Shown here in pieces: positions 7,782-16,644 of a stretch of 64,000 nt of DNA. The notes below the pieces were generated by a model, which saw only the letters and a program-made list of their open reading frames with translations, made no database searches and was not told the origin of the DNA. Numbering within the stretch: position 1 is the stretch's first letter; every line of letters begins with the position of its first letter. Position numbers and translations under genes: made by a program. Source of the DNA: Reichenbachiella ulvae (GTDB lineage Bacteria > Bacteroidota > Bacteroidia > Cytophagales > Cyclobacteriaceae); contig NZ_JAOYOD010000001.1 of assembly GCF_025833875.1 (NCBI RefSeq), positions 2,914,001-2,978,000 on the forward strand, given 5' to 3'.

Positions 7782-9953
7782 ATGGCTACATTCAGACTTT
7801 TGAGGGGTGGAGTACTAAAGATTTTGTTCATCTTTCATCTCCATTTGATTTGTAGTCCGACTCTTGCCCAACAAGTCAAAGTAGACAGTTTGGAACAACT
7901 GCTTTCCAGTTATCCTGATGTGGATACCCTTCGTTTCAGTTATTTGAATAGTCTCTCTGAGTTATTGATACTCAATGATACGAAGCGAGCCATCCAGTAT
8001 GCGCTCGAAGCAGATAGCCTGTCCAAAACCATCGGATTTCAAAGGGGACATATGATGAGTCAATTGATGTTGGCGAGGTGCCATACCATCAATTCTGATC
8101 TGACTCTTGCCCTCCAGTACAGCCAGGCATCGCAGGCACTGGCAGAGGAATTAGGAGACATTACCTATCAATCTCGAGCATTCAACCAATTGGGCATTAT
8201 ATCTGAATACAAGGGAGATTATACAGAAGCTTTATCCTTCTACGACAGGTCCTTGCAACTTGCTACTGAGGCAGGTTATCAGGATGGGATATTGAATAGT
8301 TACAACAACCTGGGGACAATAAGTTGCTTTCAAGGCAATCATCCCAAAGCACTTGAATATTATCAACGATCGCTTGATTTGGCCCAGAGAATCAATAGCA
8401 AAACAGGTATTTCCATTGCTTACAACAACATTGGGATTGTATATTATTATCAGAAAAATTATGATCAGTCCTTAAAGTATTACAACAAATCTCTGGAGAT
8501 TGATTTGGCATTAGAGGACAAATCCGGGGCGTCTAAGTGCTACAACAACATGGCCATCATCTATAACCATCTTGGAGAATATGACCAGGCGCTCAATTAC
8601 TACGAAAAGTCTCTGGAGATCAAAACTGAATTAGATGATAAAATTGGGGTGGTGCGGTGCTTCCTCAATATTGCAGACAATTATTATTCTCAAGAAGAGT
8701 ATCGGCAGGCGCTTGACTACTTTGAAAAGTCTTTGAAAGGTTCAGAAGCTCTCGGCTATCAAAGTGACATAGTTGGAAGCCTCCTGGGGATAGCCAAAAC
8801 GCAATATCAATTAGGTTCCTATTCCGAAGCTTTACAATTTGGCAAAAAGGGCTTTGATCTTGCAGAAAAGCTAGGTAAAAAAGATTACATCAAGGAAGGG
8901 GCTGAGATTATGTCACAGATCTATGCTGCCTTGTCTCGCTACGAGTTGGCCTATCAGTATCATCAGACTTTTAAGCAAGTCAGTGATAGCCTGCTGAACA
9001 AGGATAACATAAGAAAGGTCACTAGTCTCGAGGAACAATTTAAGTTCGATAAAGAAAGGCAAACCCTATTGTTAGAGCAGGAAGTGAAAGAAAAGATTCT
9101 CGCAGCAGAATTGAAACATGAAAAAAACGTGCTTAAACTTACTTTGGTAGCTCTTGCCCTATTGGTATTATTACTATTTGTTGCCATTACCAGTTACTTC
9201 TCAAAAAAGAAAGCCCATCGATTGCTAGCTGTAAAAAATCAACAGGTAGAAGAAATCAATAAAGTACTTGCCCAGACCAACGAGACCAAGAATAAGTTCT
9301 TTAGAATTATATCTCATGACCTTAGGAGCCCTTTGTCTGCCTTAGTTGGCTTGACTCGCCTGATCAAACAGGGACAATTCAAGGAGGAAAAACAAGAGGA
9401 ATTGATGGAAATGCTGTCGAAAGATTCGGAGATCGTATTGAAGCTGGTGGAAAATTTGTTGGAGTGGGCTAGATCTCAATCGGACAATATCCCTTTCCGC
9501 CCAGAGCCACTGTCATTGAAGTCACTAGCGGATGAGGCTCTACTAGAAATGGAAGGCAATGCGCTAGAAAAGCAGGTCGTATTGGATGCCGAAAACGTGG
9601 AGGAGCTTTCATTATTCGCTGACAAAAACATGATCAAAACCATCCTAAGAAACTTGCTGTCCAATGCTATCAAATTCACCCCTATTGGCGGAAAGGTGTC
9701 CATCATGGCAATAGAAGAAAAAGGTCGAATTTTATTGTCCGTACAGGACACTGGTGTGGGCATGAATCAGAAACAGCAAGATGCTTTGTTCAACATTCAC
9801 CAGAAATCCACGACTAAGGGGACTAATAACGAAAAGGGCACTGGACTTGGGTTGCTTATTTGCAAAGAGTTCGTTGAAAAACACAAGGGAGAAATTTGGG
9901 TCAAAAGCGAAGAAGGACTAGGCACCCAATTTTGGGTTTCGATTCCTAAATAA
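7782..9953 (+). CDS. TPR-containing membrane sensor histidine kinase
   Basis: ATG 7782 gives a signal-like start (LKILFIFHLHLICSPTLAQQ); an in-frame TTG at 7743 is less likely. Of 723 residues, about 30-400 are tetratricopeptide repeats (several YNNLG/YNNIGIVYYY-type units, one per 40 residues). A coiled-coil and a TM helix follow (about 453-475), then a HisKA domain with phospho-acceptor His in IISHDLRSPLSAL (~510). An HATPase domain ends the protein, with N box NLLSNAIKFTP, DTGVGM and GTGLGLLICKEF. The repeats sit outside the cytoplasm and presumably bind a partner. No receiver or DNA-binding domain and no adjacent response regulator exist, so it is an orphan kinase. Confidence 0.9.
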   Translation: MATFRLLRGGVLKILFIFHLHLICSPTLAQQVKVDSLEQLLSSYPDVDTLRFSYLNSLSELLILNDTKRAIQYALEADSLSKTIGFQRGHMMSQLMLARCHTINSDLTLALQYSQASQALAEELGDITYQSRAFNQLGIISEYKGDYTEALSFYDRSLQLATEAGYQDGILNSYNNLGTISCFQGNHPKALEYYQRSLDLAQRINSKTGISIAYNNIGIVYYYQKNYDQSLKYYNKSLEIDLALEDKSGASKCYNNMAIIYNHLGEYDQALNYYEKSLEIKTELDDKIGVVRCFLNIADNYYSQEEYRQALDYFEKSLKGSEALGYQSDIVGSLLGIAKTQYQLGSYSEALQFGKKGFDLAEKLGKKDYIKEGAEIMSQIYAALSRYELAYQYHQTFKQVSDSLLNKDNIRKVTSLEEQFKFDKERQTLLLEQEVKEKILAAELKHEKNVLKLTLVALALLVLLLFVAITSYFSKKKAHRLLAVKNQQVEEINKVLAQTNETKNKFFRIISHDLRSPLSALVGLTRLIKQGQFKEEKQEELMEMLSKDSEIVLKLVENLLEWARSQSDNIPFRPEPLSLKSLADEALLEMEGNALEKQVVLDAENVEELSLFADKNMIKTILRNLLSNAIKFTPIGGKVSIMAIEEKGRILLSVQDTGVGMNQKQQDALFNIHQKSTTKGTNNEKGTGLGLLICKEFVEKHKGEIWVKSEEGLGTQFWVSIPK

Positions 9954-10063
9954 TGGGGATGAGTCCATTTATTATTTCACTATCCCTGATTTACCCTTAT
10001 TCACTGAACCACTGCAGTACCAGTATGGTGGTGTTAGTGAGAATCCATTGGTCCACATTTTAT

Positions 10064-10777
10064 TTATCGAAATTTCTGTAATCTATATTGTTCAATACTT
10101 TTAATCAAGTCAGTACATCTATCGATCATTTCTTTATAATTATCTCTTCTCGTATATGCACCATTCAATTGAATACAATTCAACAGATAATTATCAGATT
10201 TTAATGACATAATATCATCTGTATTGTAATTAGACATATCTGGTATTCTTTGAGATATTCTATTTATTATATTTTGAGTTGAAGTCTGAAGTAATAGGGT
10301 TTCTTCTTTCTCGAACGCCTCATATGAACTATACAATTTGATTATTTTCTCTCGCAGCATATCATTTTTAATTATTCTCAAGTGTGAGCTTGAACTCATT
10401 TCGGTAAATGTTGCTTTGACCGGGATATAAGGTTGAATTGGCTTCCATTGGTATTCAAAAAACACTATAATAGAATCACTTTTATTGCGTCCTCTGATTA
10501 TATCTAAAAAAAGACTCTTGGTTCGTGCCTGTGTTTTTATTTCTCTATAATTCTTAGTGAAGCCAACAGAATCTTGTCTTAGTTCTATAATAAGATTCGT
10601 AAGGTAATTTTGCTCTAATTCATTTTCAACACTTGTATTTTTAAAGTCGTTTATTTGTACTGCAATTAAAATCCCAATTACCACAAGAATAATTTCGCCA
10701 ATGGCATAAAAGAGATATTTGCTAAAGTTGTTTTCAGTGATGAGATTTTGTCTAATTTTTCTAAAGAACTTTATCAT
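10064..10777 (-). CDS. DUF6090-type membrane protein
   Basis: A 237-residue protein starting MIKFFRKIRQNLITENNFSK, then a TM helix (YAIGEIILVVIGILIAVQIN), then a helical soluble domain. This N-terminus is the hallmark of the DUF6090 family, which is common in Bacteroidota and has no known function. The single membrane anchor suggests an inner-membrane protein with an extracytoplasmic domain. It is convergent with the histidine kinase gene, and an imperfect inverted repeat lies between them (10002-10039). It is more AT-rich than its neighbours. Confidence 0.8.
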   Translation of the reverse strand: MIKFFRKIRQNLITENNFSKYLFYAIGEIILVVIGILIAVQINDFKNTSVENELEQNYLTNLIIELRQDSVGFTKNYREIKTQARTKSLFLDIIRGRNKSDSIIVFFEYQWKPIQPYIPVKATFTEMSSSSHLRIIKNDMLREKIIKLYSSYEAFEKEETLLLQTSTQNIINRISQRIPDMSNYNTDDIMSLKSDNYLLNCIQLNGAYTRRDNYKEMIDRCTDLIKSIEQYRLQKFR

Positions 10778-10907
10778 TGGTTAGCTATTGATTTTTAAGA
10801 AGCAAAACTTTTGATCAATGCGCAGGGTGCGCTTAACACTTACTATTTTAATGGATAATGAGAACAGTTCCCATTATTTCTTATTAAGTCTTTCTCCAAT
10901 ATTTGCA

Positions 10908-10999
10908 GAGAAGCGGGCTGCTGACCTGCTTGGTGCTACCAAACTATTGTATCGACAGCTAACATCCCAGCCCGCCCTGCGATTCGTCGAAAAATCAAA
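10908..10999 (+). repeat. Dispersed 92-bp repeat, copy B
   Basis: Second copy of the element at 7352-7443. This copy has near-terminal inverted arms, GCGGGCTG (10913-10920) and CAGCCCGC (10968-10975), that could fold into a long hairpin. In copy A the arms have diverged. It lies between the start of the DUF6090 gene and the end of the XRE regulator gene. Confidence 0.85.
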
Positions 11000-11056
11000 A
11001 GCGCTCTACTTTTTAGATGCTATGGAAGGTGGGAGTATTCCTACATACCATGGCTT

Positions 11057-11878
11057 CTAGCTCCTGTCCATCGCCTTATAGAGCAGGAGTAGTTCCAAAA
11101 TCATGGTGGGGATGAGCAGCACCAACCCTACAGGTGCCAGCACAAAAGTGAGAAAGCACAACCCACATACGATCTCCCCTACTCCAGATAGTTTGGCTGT
11201 AGTGCCATATTGCGCTCCTTGCCTAAAAAGTGCTATCCCAAAGGCCAACTCCAACACCCCAAAAGTCAAAGCTTCCATACCCAGTACAAAATCAAAATTG
11301 ATGCTATCGAATCCTACCGCTATGATGTCATAGGCGATCGTGGCAGTGAAACTCGCTATGAGCAACAGCGATATGATCTTTAATAAAGCATTTCTTTGCA
11401 GAGCGCCAATGATCACAAACCCACGGTAAAAGAAGACGGCTGCCACCAGCGCACTGATCTTCACCATGATGTATATGCCTCTAGTAAATGAGGAAAACTC
11501 ATCGAACCAAAAATTGAAGTCAAAGCCAGCTTCTACAAAGCCCAGAATGAAGCTAAAAAGTCCCAAGGTAAAGGAAGTTCTTAGATCCGCCTTGGCTTGC
11601 TTAGGATCAACCTCCTCCTCTGAGAGGTAAAAGAATTGTAGAAATTGATCGACGTAGTGCTGCAAGCCTTGAGCTTCCTGCCGAATGGTATTAAAATCAT
11701 GACCCAAGGTTTCCAACAAGAGTTTAACAGTATACGGCCGTGGGGTTACTTCACCATTTTCGATCCGCTGGATCGTACGTACACTTATGTTGCATCTCTC
11801 CACCAATTCTTCTTGCGTCAAGCCCTGCTCCTTTCTGAGGGAACTGATCTTTTTCCCGAGTTCCGGTTGTTTCATCAT
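11057..11878 (-). CDS. XRE-family HTH regulator with membrane domain
   Basis: The start at ATG 11878 (MMKQPELGKKISSLRKEQGL) places the helix-turn-helix at the extreme N-terminus as usual. The in-frame ATG at 11956 would add 26 residues. Residues ~7-60 form a Cro/C1-type HTH (LTQEELVERCNISVRTIQRI). After a linker, the C-terminal ~170 residues hold about six hydrophobic helices (SFTLGLFSFILGFVEAGF and on). This HTH-plus-membrane-domain architecture is frequent in Bacteroidota; the regulated genes are unknown. It is a single gene. Confidence 0.8.
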   Translation of the reverse strand: MMKQPELGKKISSLRKEQGLTQEELVERCNISVRTIQRIENGEVTPRPYTVKLLLETLGHDFNTIRQEAQGLQHYVDQFLQFFYLSEEEVDPKQAKADLRTSFTLGLFSFILGFVEAGFDFNFWFDEFSSFTRGIYIMVKISALVAAVFFYRGFVIIGALQRNALLKIISLLLIASFTATIAYDIIAVGFDSINFDFVLGMEALTFGVLELAFGIALFRQGAQYGTTAKLSGVGEIVCGLCFLTFVLAPVGLVLLIPTMILELLLLYKAMDRS

Positions 11879-12105
11879 TTGTGTGTTTGTTTCGTTGGCA
11901 ATGCTATACCCATACGTTCGAATGCTGAAATTTAGATCAAAATCTTCACCCGTCATTTACCCGTCATTGGGCTTTCAATCGATTCAGAGGTGGTTTTTCA
12001 GATCAGACAACTACTCTTAAACAAACTTATATCATCAAAAATTTATATGAATGAAGTGAGGCAATTCATCGACAATTAAGAAGTCATATTTTGCATTTTT
12101 CACTC

Positions 12106-13344
12106 CTACCCAATATTGGGCAACATATGAGAGGTCATGGTCAGAATGATCAATGAAGAAAACAAAGGTTCCTTTCGGAATCTGATGAGTAATATTACCA
12201 GAAAAACCATAAAGCTAAGGACAAAGACAGGGTTGGTCATCAAGCCTCCCAGCATTCCTTCAAACCATTCCAGTTTGATTCCTAATCTCATGAATGGGTA
12301 AAACACCAAAAAGGTACTCAACGGTGCGAGCCACTTTTTGTATTCAGAATCGGAATATTTAGCATAATGAACGCAAACAATCACATCGAAAAGGATCAAA
12401 GCGCCAAAAGCTGCGAACTGGCGAATCACATACCCCAATCCTTCTTCGCCCCCACCAAAGAAATAAATGACCAACATCGGCATCATGAACATGACGAAAG
12501 CAGTCACAGAGCTAAGGAGCAACCATAGTCGACTGCTATTGTCTTTAGGCTGGTCAATGAAATACTTCCACGAAAAAGCATAGGTATACATACCAACCAA
12601 AATGATCGAGAAGAGAAAGAAAATAGTCCCAGTATAGTTAGGTACCTCTTGAAATAGCGGTCCATAGTTCATCATCACTCCAAACCCGATCAGAAAAAGG
12701 GCGATCTGTCTCATCCTTTTCTGGTTATCCTCGATCAGGCGAATCAGTAGATGATTTCTCAGTGTACCTCCAGATAGGAAAAAGTAAATAGACAACCCTG
12801 CAAATAAAACAGTGACACCCAAACTCGAGAAAAAGATGAGTTGATTAGCACCGGGTAGATGCAGCACCTTGAAACAAAGCCCCAGCGTGTAGACAGAAGC
12901 CAGCAAAGAAATGGCCCAGATGGCCGCCCGACCTTTAGATTCTTTATATACTCGAACGCTTACTCCCGATCCAGCCAAAAGAGTCACTGCAGACATGACC
13001 AAAAAGCCTAACAGCATAGTGCCCGCCCCCGGCCAGTGCATCATCTTAAAGACTCCACCCAAGGCTAACAATCCCGCTGCTATCCAGGCGAACAGGCTCA
13101 CCCATTTGAATTTTCCACTTAGTACTTCCATGGTCTCTTTTTGTAGTTGTTTGAAATGATTTTCCGGTATTTGAGCCTTGACTACCTGCCAGGCCTCTTC
13201 GAATGACATACCTTCGGATACTTTAGACTCTATGTCGCTGATCATATGATCGATCAGCTCCGAACGCAACGGTTCGAAAGTGATGCCCTCCTGATCCAGA
13301 TCTTCGATCACTCGATTGATTTGCTCTTGACTTAAGCTCCCCAT
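12106..13344 (-). CDS. Multi-pass membrane protein with GldL-like HWPGA motifs
   Basis: 412 residues. The N-terminal ~75 residues resemble the soluble prefix of permease-like proteins (IEDLDQEGITFEPLRSELID HM, then FEEAWQVVKAQ). About ten TM helices follow. Two helices carry K-x2-H-x-PGA motifs, FKMMHWPGAGTMLLGFL and FKVLHLPGANQLIFF, the sequence typical of the first helix of the gliding/T9SS motor protein GldL. It is translationally coupled to the PadR gene (13-bp overlap). A PadR regulator plus a membrane protein with this prefix domain is a recurring pair in Firmicutes and Bacteroidota. The transported or sensed substrate is unknown. Confidence 0.7.
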   Translation of the reverse strand: MGSLSQEQINRVIEDLDQEGITFEPLRSELIDHMISDIESKVSEGMSFEEAWQVVKAQIPENHFKQLQKETMEVLSGKFKWVSLFAWIAAGLLALGGVFKMMHWPGAGTMLLGFLVMSAVTLLAGSGVSVRVYKESKGRAAIWAISLLASVYTLGLCFKVLHLPGANQLIFFSSLGVTVLFAGLSIYFFLSGGTLRNHLLIRLIEDNQKRMRQIALFLIGFGVMMNYGPLFQEVPNYTGTIFFLFSIILVGMYTYAFSWKYFIDQPKDNSSRLWLLLSSVTAFVMFMMPMLVIYFFGGGEEGLGYVIRQFAAFGALILFDVIVCVHYAKYSDSEYKKWLAPLSTFLVFYPFMRLGIKLEWFEGMLGGLMTNPVFVLSFMVFLVILLIRFRKEPLFSSLIILTMTSHMLPNIG

Positions 13345-13688
13345 GTGCTGAGATTTGATCCTGGCATTGGAGCCATGATATTTTGTAATAATTCTACAAA
13401 GCGGTTAAGTTCAGCAATCTTCACTTTGGCCGTTTCATTACCCGATTGGGTCAGAGAGTAATACTTACGAACACGCCCCTCCACGATCTCCGACTGGGTC
13501 ACCAGCATACCATCCTTTTCTAGCTTGTATAGGATAGGATACAACGCACCGTAGGTCAATTCAATCTCACCAGATGTCAGCTCTTTCACCCTCTGGCTTA
13601 TCTCATAACCATACATGCTTTCCTGCTCGGCGAGCAGCTTCAGCACGATAGTTTTGATAGTCCCCTTGATGTACTCTTTCGAATTCAT
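13332..13688 (-). CDS. PadR-family transcriptional regulator
   Basis: ATG 13688 gives a 118-residue protein of normal PadR length (MNSKEYIKGTIKTIVLKLLA). Upstream in-frame codons would run through AT-rich promoter DNA. The winged helix is clear: ESMYGYEISQRVKEL, LTYGALYPILYKLEKDGML, then the wing VEGRVRKYYSLTQSG. PadR proteins repress their own operons and release DNA on ligand binding. Its stop lies inside the start of the membrane-protein gene, so the two are co-translated. AT-rich dyads upstream are candidate operators. Confidence 0.9.
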   Translation of the reverse strand: MNSKEYIKGTIKTIVLKLLAEQESMYGYEISQRVKELTSGEIELTYGALYPILYKLEKDGMLVTQSEIVEGRVRKYYSLTQSGNETAKVKIAELNRFVELLQNIMAPMPGSNLSTWGA

Positions 13689-13689
13689 A

Positions 13690-13729
13690 ATATTTAATTT
13701 TCTTAAATATATAAAATAACAATATTTAA
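13690..13729. promoter_or_regulatory. AT-rich dyads, candidate PadR operator
   Basis: Just upstream of the PadR start are three related half-sites: TATTTAA (about 13691), TTAAATAT (13703-13710) and ATATTTAA (13722-13729). The last two form an 8-bp perfect dyad with an 11-bp spacer. AT-rich dyads near the start are usual for autoregulated PadR genes, but the base composition alone could produce some of this. Confidence 0.4.
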
Positions 13730-13856
13730 ACCAAATACTTTCATTTGGCATTTCCCGCCATGTGTTTTTCACAGTACATGCCAAATATCTCTTGCGCAAT
13801 CCATTACAATTCCTGCAACTATTTTCTTACTGTGATATTTTTCGTTATTTGCGTTA

Positions 13857-15815
13857 ATGTTTCTGCTCAAAACAATCCACCGGGTTAGATCAGTTGCTTT
13901 GCTACTGATTGCCCTTCAACCGCTATTGGCCAAGGGACAGACCACCCAGCATTACAGTGGGTCTTTCACTGTCGACAGCTATTCTGGTCTCGCTGAATTC
14001 GACTATTTACTAGACGAAGGTGACACGATCCTTCATGGGGACTTTTCACTCCAAAAAGCACAACCTCAAGAACTACTAGGCCATGGAGATTCTTATTTCT
14101 CCTTTGTGGGCTTTTTTAATCAAAATCTACCTATAGGGGAGTGGAAGTTTGAATTTGGGAAATTTAAAGCAGGTAATACCGCCACCCTTGCGAATCGTCA
14201 GTATCAAGTCAATGTCTCTGGAATCATCCACACCATATCGGGAACTATGAAGGAAGGAAAGCCCGATGGCCAGTGGACCGTTAAGATGGAGCAACTCAAG
14301 GACAGCCAAGTCGAAAAACTCCTCTTTGAAAGCATCATAGGTTTCGACAAGGGTATACCTCAACAGAGCTTTAGCATCGAAAACGAATCCCTGACCCTAG
14401 TGGGGCGCTTTCTCAGAGATGGACTGGCGCATGACATCTGGGAACTATACAGTACCGATGCGCTTGGGTCCATGGAGGATTGGCACTTTGACGAAGGAAA
14501 ACTGAAAAACATCGAAGTACAAGAGAAGGACAGCTCCTATACCATTCAGGGCTATTCGGAACTGACTCAGCCTACCATCATCAACCTTGACAAACAGTAT
14601 ATCGACATCCTTTACCTCCAGAATCAACTGAAGGACACAAGCGCCAACAAACAGATCATCACCAATATGGACGATCTACTGGCCGAAAATGCCGCGCACT
14701 ACCAAAAGATAGACGACATCCTATCTGAGCTGGGGGATTCGGAATTCATGCCGGAATTCAAAGTCAAAGTATCACATTTTCCTCTATCCGAAGAGGAGAA
14801 GAAATCGCTCTCCACTCTCTCGAAAGTATCAGCAAACTGCAGCGGAGTGGCCAGGACCTTATTGGAAAGCACTCAGCTGAAGATTCTAAAATTGGCCGAC
14901 GATGAGGTAAAGTACTATCTGGCAGTAGTAGCAGCCATCGACCAACAGTATGTCCAACCTCTCGCTCAAATATCGACCTACCATCAACAAAATGTGCTGG
15001 AATATGTAAACAGAAACAAACTATGGCCTCAAACACCTGATGCAGAACTAGCCATTGCCTATGATGGCAGCAAGGGAGAGATATCAGAATCATACAGAAT
15101 GAAAAGCTTTGAAGAGTTAGACACTGCACTAGTCGGTGTAGCCAAGGTTGAACAAATAGCCCAGTTCACCTGGTCTAACCTTGATTCTATCAACCGAGTT
15201 TTGGATCACAAACTCACCCAGCGCGAACGTGAAAAAGAACTGGAGGCAAAAGAAGAGCACATGGTATTGCAAGTTACCGCACTCAAGGAAATCCTGGATT
15301 CTCTCATTACAGTCACTCCTTCTGCAGAAAGCAAGGCACTCAAAAGTCTAAATGAAAAAATCGATCAGGACATACAGGCCTATTCAGCCCTGGAGACTGT
15401 TGCTGAAAAAAGCACCCGTGCAGATCAGCTGATACTTTGTCTCACCAATTTGAAGGCACTTTCGACTACCCTAGCTGAACTACCTGATCGATCGGCACAA
15501 ATCAAGGAAACCTATACCGATGCTGTTTGGAATCCATTTACCGCCACACTGATGGACGAAGAGGGCAAGAAAAGAATCACCTCAGCCTACAATCATGTTT
15601 TGATTCCCTATTACCTGAAAGCGACTCAGGCAGATATGTCCTGTGAGGAAGTGAATGCAGTACTTTCGGACCTGAATTCGATATACAAGCGAGTGATCCA
15701 AATGAAGGAAGAGGACACCTACAAAATCGAAAAGAAACTAAGAAAAGAACAGGAGCCAATTCGAATCATGGCACTGTTCGGTATTCAACCAGCTTATCAA
15801 AAATCGAAGGGATGA
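13857..15815 (+). CDS. Hypothetical exported protein, first gene of a three-gene operon
   Basis: 652 residues with a signal peptide (SVALLLIALQPLLAKGQ). Residues ~30-210 contain short MORN-like G-x-W/G-x-F strands (GEWKFEFGKF, KPDGQWTVKME, LAHDIWELY). Residues ~230-640 are helical with long coiled-coil segments (LDHKLTQREREKELEAKEEH). Its stop overlaps the DUF2490 start in ATGA. The exported location and MORN-like strands shared with the third gene point to a joint envelope role. No specific function is known. Confidence 0.75.
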   Translation: MFLLKTIHRVRSVALLLIALQPLLAKGQTTQHYSGSFTVDSYSGLAEFDYLLDEGDTILHGDFSLQKAQPQELLGHGDSYFSFVGFFNQNLPIGEWKFEFGKFKAGNTATLANRQYQVNVSGIIHTISGTMKEGKPDGQWTVKMEQLKDSQVEKLLFESIIGFDKGIPQQSFSIENESLTLVGRFLRDGLAHDIWELYSTDALGSMEDWHFDEGKLKNIEVQEKDSSYTIQGYSELTQPTIINLDKQYIDILYLQNQLKDTSANKQIITNMDDLLAENAAHYQKIDDILSELGDSEFMPEFKVKVSHFPLSEEEKKSLSTLSKVSANCSGVARTLLESTQLKILKLADDEVKYYLAVVAAIDQQYVQPLAQISTYHQQNVLEYVNRNKLWPQTPDAELAIAYDGSKGEISESYRMKSFEELDTALVGVAKVEQIAQFTWSNLDSINRVLDHKLTQREREKELEAKEEHMVLQVTALKEILDSLITVTPSAESKALKSLNEKIDQDIQAYSALETVAEKSTRADQLILCLTNLKALSTTLAELPDRSAQIKETYTDAVWNPFTATLMDEEGKKRITSAYNHVLIPYYLKATQADMSCEEVNAVLSDLNSIYKRVIQMKEEDTYKIEKKLRKEQEPIRIMALFGIQPAYQKSKG

Positions 15816-16636
15816 AAAAGAATGTCAGGAATATTCTTATCGGAGCTGCACTACTGTTAGTCTGCTATTCGTCTCCAGTCCAGGCACAGGACAAGCCCCG
15901 ACCTGAAGAATCAGTCATCAAAGAACCTGTATCCCTACTCTGGGTCAATACCTATGGCAACATCCGATTGACTAAAAGGTTGTTTTGGGTAGCACAGACC
16001 CACTTCCGTTTTCAGGAGGATGAAAACACACCATTTGCAGGTCAGATCGCACAGATTTACAACCGCCATGCGATTGGTTATCTATTCTCCAAAAGTTTCA
16101 ACATGGCTGTAGGAGGCGTACTGCGTGTCAACTTCAATACCAGCGACAACCAGTATGATAAATATGCAGTGCCTGAATGGCGTATCTGGCACCAGTACCA
16201 GTTTGCCATGCCCCTATCCAGAGTGATGGTATACCACCGCTTGCGTATCGAACATCGATGGGCCAAAGGATTCAACGAGGACAGTGAATACCTCTATCGC
16301 AATCGCTACCGCTATATGCTGCGACTTAAGATTCCGCTCAATCAACACAAGCTCGTCCCAAAGACCTTTTACATAGCACCAGAGACGGAACTGATCATGC
16401 AGAGTGGAAAACCCGTGATCGATAGCCCGATGGAGGATCTTCGGATCACTACCACCCTCGGTTATATCATCAGTCCCAGAATCACAGCGGCCACAGGGCT
16501 CATGTATTCACTGGGCCAGGACCTGTCCAATGGTGCCTATTACAAGCAAAAGTGGGCCATACGCTGTCACTTATATTTCTCACCGGATTTTAGAAGAGTC
16601 AAAAACAAACTCCCGTCCATACACACCAACGACTAG
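15812..16636 (+). CDS. DUF2490 outer-membrane beta-barrel protein
   Basis: 274 residues with a signal peptide ending VQAQ. The body has amphipathic beta strands with aromatic girdles, for example LLWVNTYGNIRLTKRLFWVA, RVMVYHRLRIEHRW and YRYRYMLRLKIPL. These are characteristic of DUF2490, a family predicted to form small outer-membrane barrels. It overlaps the preceding gene by 4 bp and the next GTG codon by 1 bp, so the three are one operon. The barrel may anchor or export the partner proteins. Confidence 0.8.
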   Translation: MKKNVRNILIGAALLLVCYSSPVQAQDKPRPEESVIKEPVSLLWVNTYGNIRLTKRLFWVAQTHFRFQEDENTPFAGQIAQIYNRHAIGYLFSKSFNMAVGGVLRVNFNTSDNQYDKYAVPEWRIWHQYQFAMPLSRVMVYHRLRIEHRWAKGFNEDSEYLYRNRYRYMLRLKIPLNQHKLVPKTFYIAPETELIMQSGKPVIDSPMEDLRITTTLGYIISPRITAATGLMYSLGQDLSNGAYYKQKWAIRCHLYFSPDFRRVKNKLPSIHTND

Positions 16637-16644
16637 TGTCTAAT

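Noticed and set aside
10002-10039. Terminator between the histidine kinase and DUF6090 genes
   Set aside because: The inverted repeat has a bulge and there is no T-run on either strand, so it is not strong enough to list.
10818-11060. 80-aa plus-strand frame
   Set aside because: Same reason: it is mainly repeat copy B.
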